From assembly GCA_007119395.1 (NCBI GenBank), contig SKPS01000198.1, forward strand, positions 1 to 12,054: a stretch of 12,054 bases of DNA, written 5' to 3'. The notes under the pieces are model-generated. The model searched no databases, was not told the DNA's origin, and saw only the letters and a list, made by a program, of their open reading frames with translations. The translations under genes were made by a program, and so were the position numbers. Shown here in pieces: positions 11,824 through 12,054 of this stretch (the first letter of the stretch is position 1; each line of letters begins with the position of its first letter). This stretch comes from Lentimicrobiaceae bacterium (GTDB lineage: Bacteria; Bacteroidota; Bacteroidia; Bacteroidales; SKPS01).

Positions 11824-12054
11824 CTACTCTATCACAATTTCATCAGCGAAGATCCATGCTTTTTCGCCGGCGCCGGGGTGCCAGGGTGGGCAAACGCCCC
11901 GGTTGGTGGCTACCACCCTTACGAAGCGGGCTCTCTGGCGGATGGGCCCGGTCGAGAAGTCGTGGAGTACCGGCTTGTCGGTGCGGTCTGTAAGAGTGTT
12001 CTCCTCAGCACCAACCGTGATAAACTGTAACCCATCGAGACTCACCTGAAACTC
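11824..12054 (-). CDS. GH20 beta-N-acetylhexosaminidase, C-terminal 76 residues (partial)
   Basis: The frame enters from the right edge (EFQVSLDGLQF) and ends at TAG 11824-11826. The GTG at 12043-12045 that opens the frame inside the window is an internal Val, not a start. The segment RARFVRVVATNRGVCPPW followed by WHPGAGEKAWIFADEIVIE closely matches the C-terminal tail of Bacteroidota GH20 hexosaminidases, where a beta-sandwich of the F5/8 type C kind follows the catalytic barrel. These enzymes remove terminal GlcNAc or GalNAc from glycans, usually in the periplasm or at the cell surface. The catalytic domain lies outside the window, so the call rests on the tail alone. Confidence 0.75.
   Translation of the reverse strand, partial: EFQVSLDGLQFITVGAEENTLTDRTDKPVLHDFSTGPIRQRARFVRVVATNRGVCPPWHPGAGEKAWIFADEIVIE

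Overview
The window looks like the chromosome of a Bacteroidota bacterium, most likely Bacteroidales-like. The evidence is several promoter-like sites of the Bacteroidota type (TTTG near -33, TAnnTTTG near -7), a surface-type FISUMP lipoprotein, AAA_14/DUF4143 ATPases, a GH20 hexosaminidase tail, a CydA, and AT-rich intergenic DNA full of short dispersed repeats. The species cannot be named from the sequence alone.

Layout: (1) 1-406, minus strand, the start of cydA (cytochrome bd oxidase subunit I), cut by the window edge. (2) 606-1373, minus, a class I SAM methyltransferase. (3) 1642-3286, plus, an IS110-family insertion sequence sitting inside a copy of a dispersed ~84-bp palindromic repeat. 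(4) 3274-3480, minus, the 5' stub of an AAA_14-type ATPase gene truncated by that repeat; then 3826-5019, plus, an intact but divergent ATPase of the same superfamily. (5) 5346-10703, minus, a selenium block: in transcription order tRNA-Sec (selC), selA, selB and a cysteine desulfurase/selenocysteine lyase-like gene. (6) 10942-11652, plus, a FISUMP-domain lipoprotein gene interrupted by one in-frame TGA, followed by an intrinsic terminator. (7) 11824-12054, minus, the C-terminal end of a GH20 beta-N-acetylhexosaminidase.

The selenium block supplies the Sec tRNA, the Ser-to-Sec conversion enzyme, the Sec-specific elongation factor and a possible selenium-delivery PLP enzyme. selD (selenophosphate synthetase) is not in the window. 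The lipoprotein TGA lies next to this machinery and has a small bacterial-SECIS-like hairpin at the right distance, but from remembered family features it falls where FISUMP proteins carry a conserved Trp, so a TGG-to-TGA nonsense mutation is the simpler reading.

The most rewarding region is the IS110 element. The empty target can be rebuilt from intact repeat copies in the same window, with CTTA at both junctions. The 5' non-coding region folds by eye into two consecutive internal-loop hairpins, the architecture of an IS110 bridge RNA. The second loop contains a 9-nt match to the element's own right end including the CT core, and the first contains a segment largely complementary to the right side of the target. 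Joining right end to left end would also assemble a Bacteroidota-type promoter upstream of this RNA. All structures were found by eye without folding software.

The intergenic regions share modular composite repeats in one orientation: a GGCTTTT heptamer run, a 'caccgcggatta..' module (B), an ~84-bp palindrome (A), then CATTTTT/CACTTTT runs. Their right ends repeatedly abut the 3' ends of minus-strand genes and in places supply the last codons and stop.
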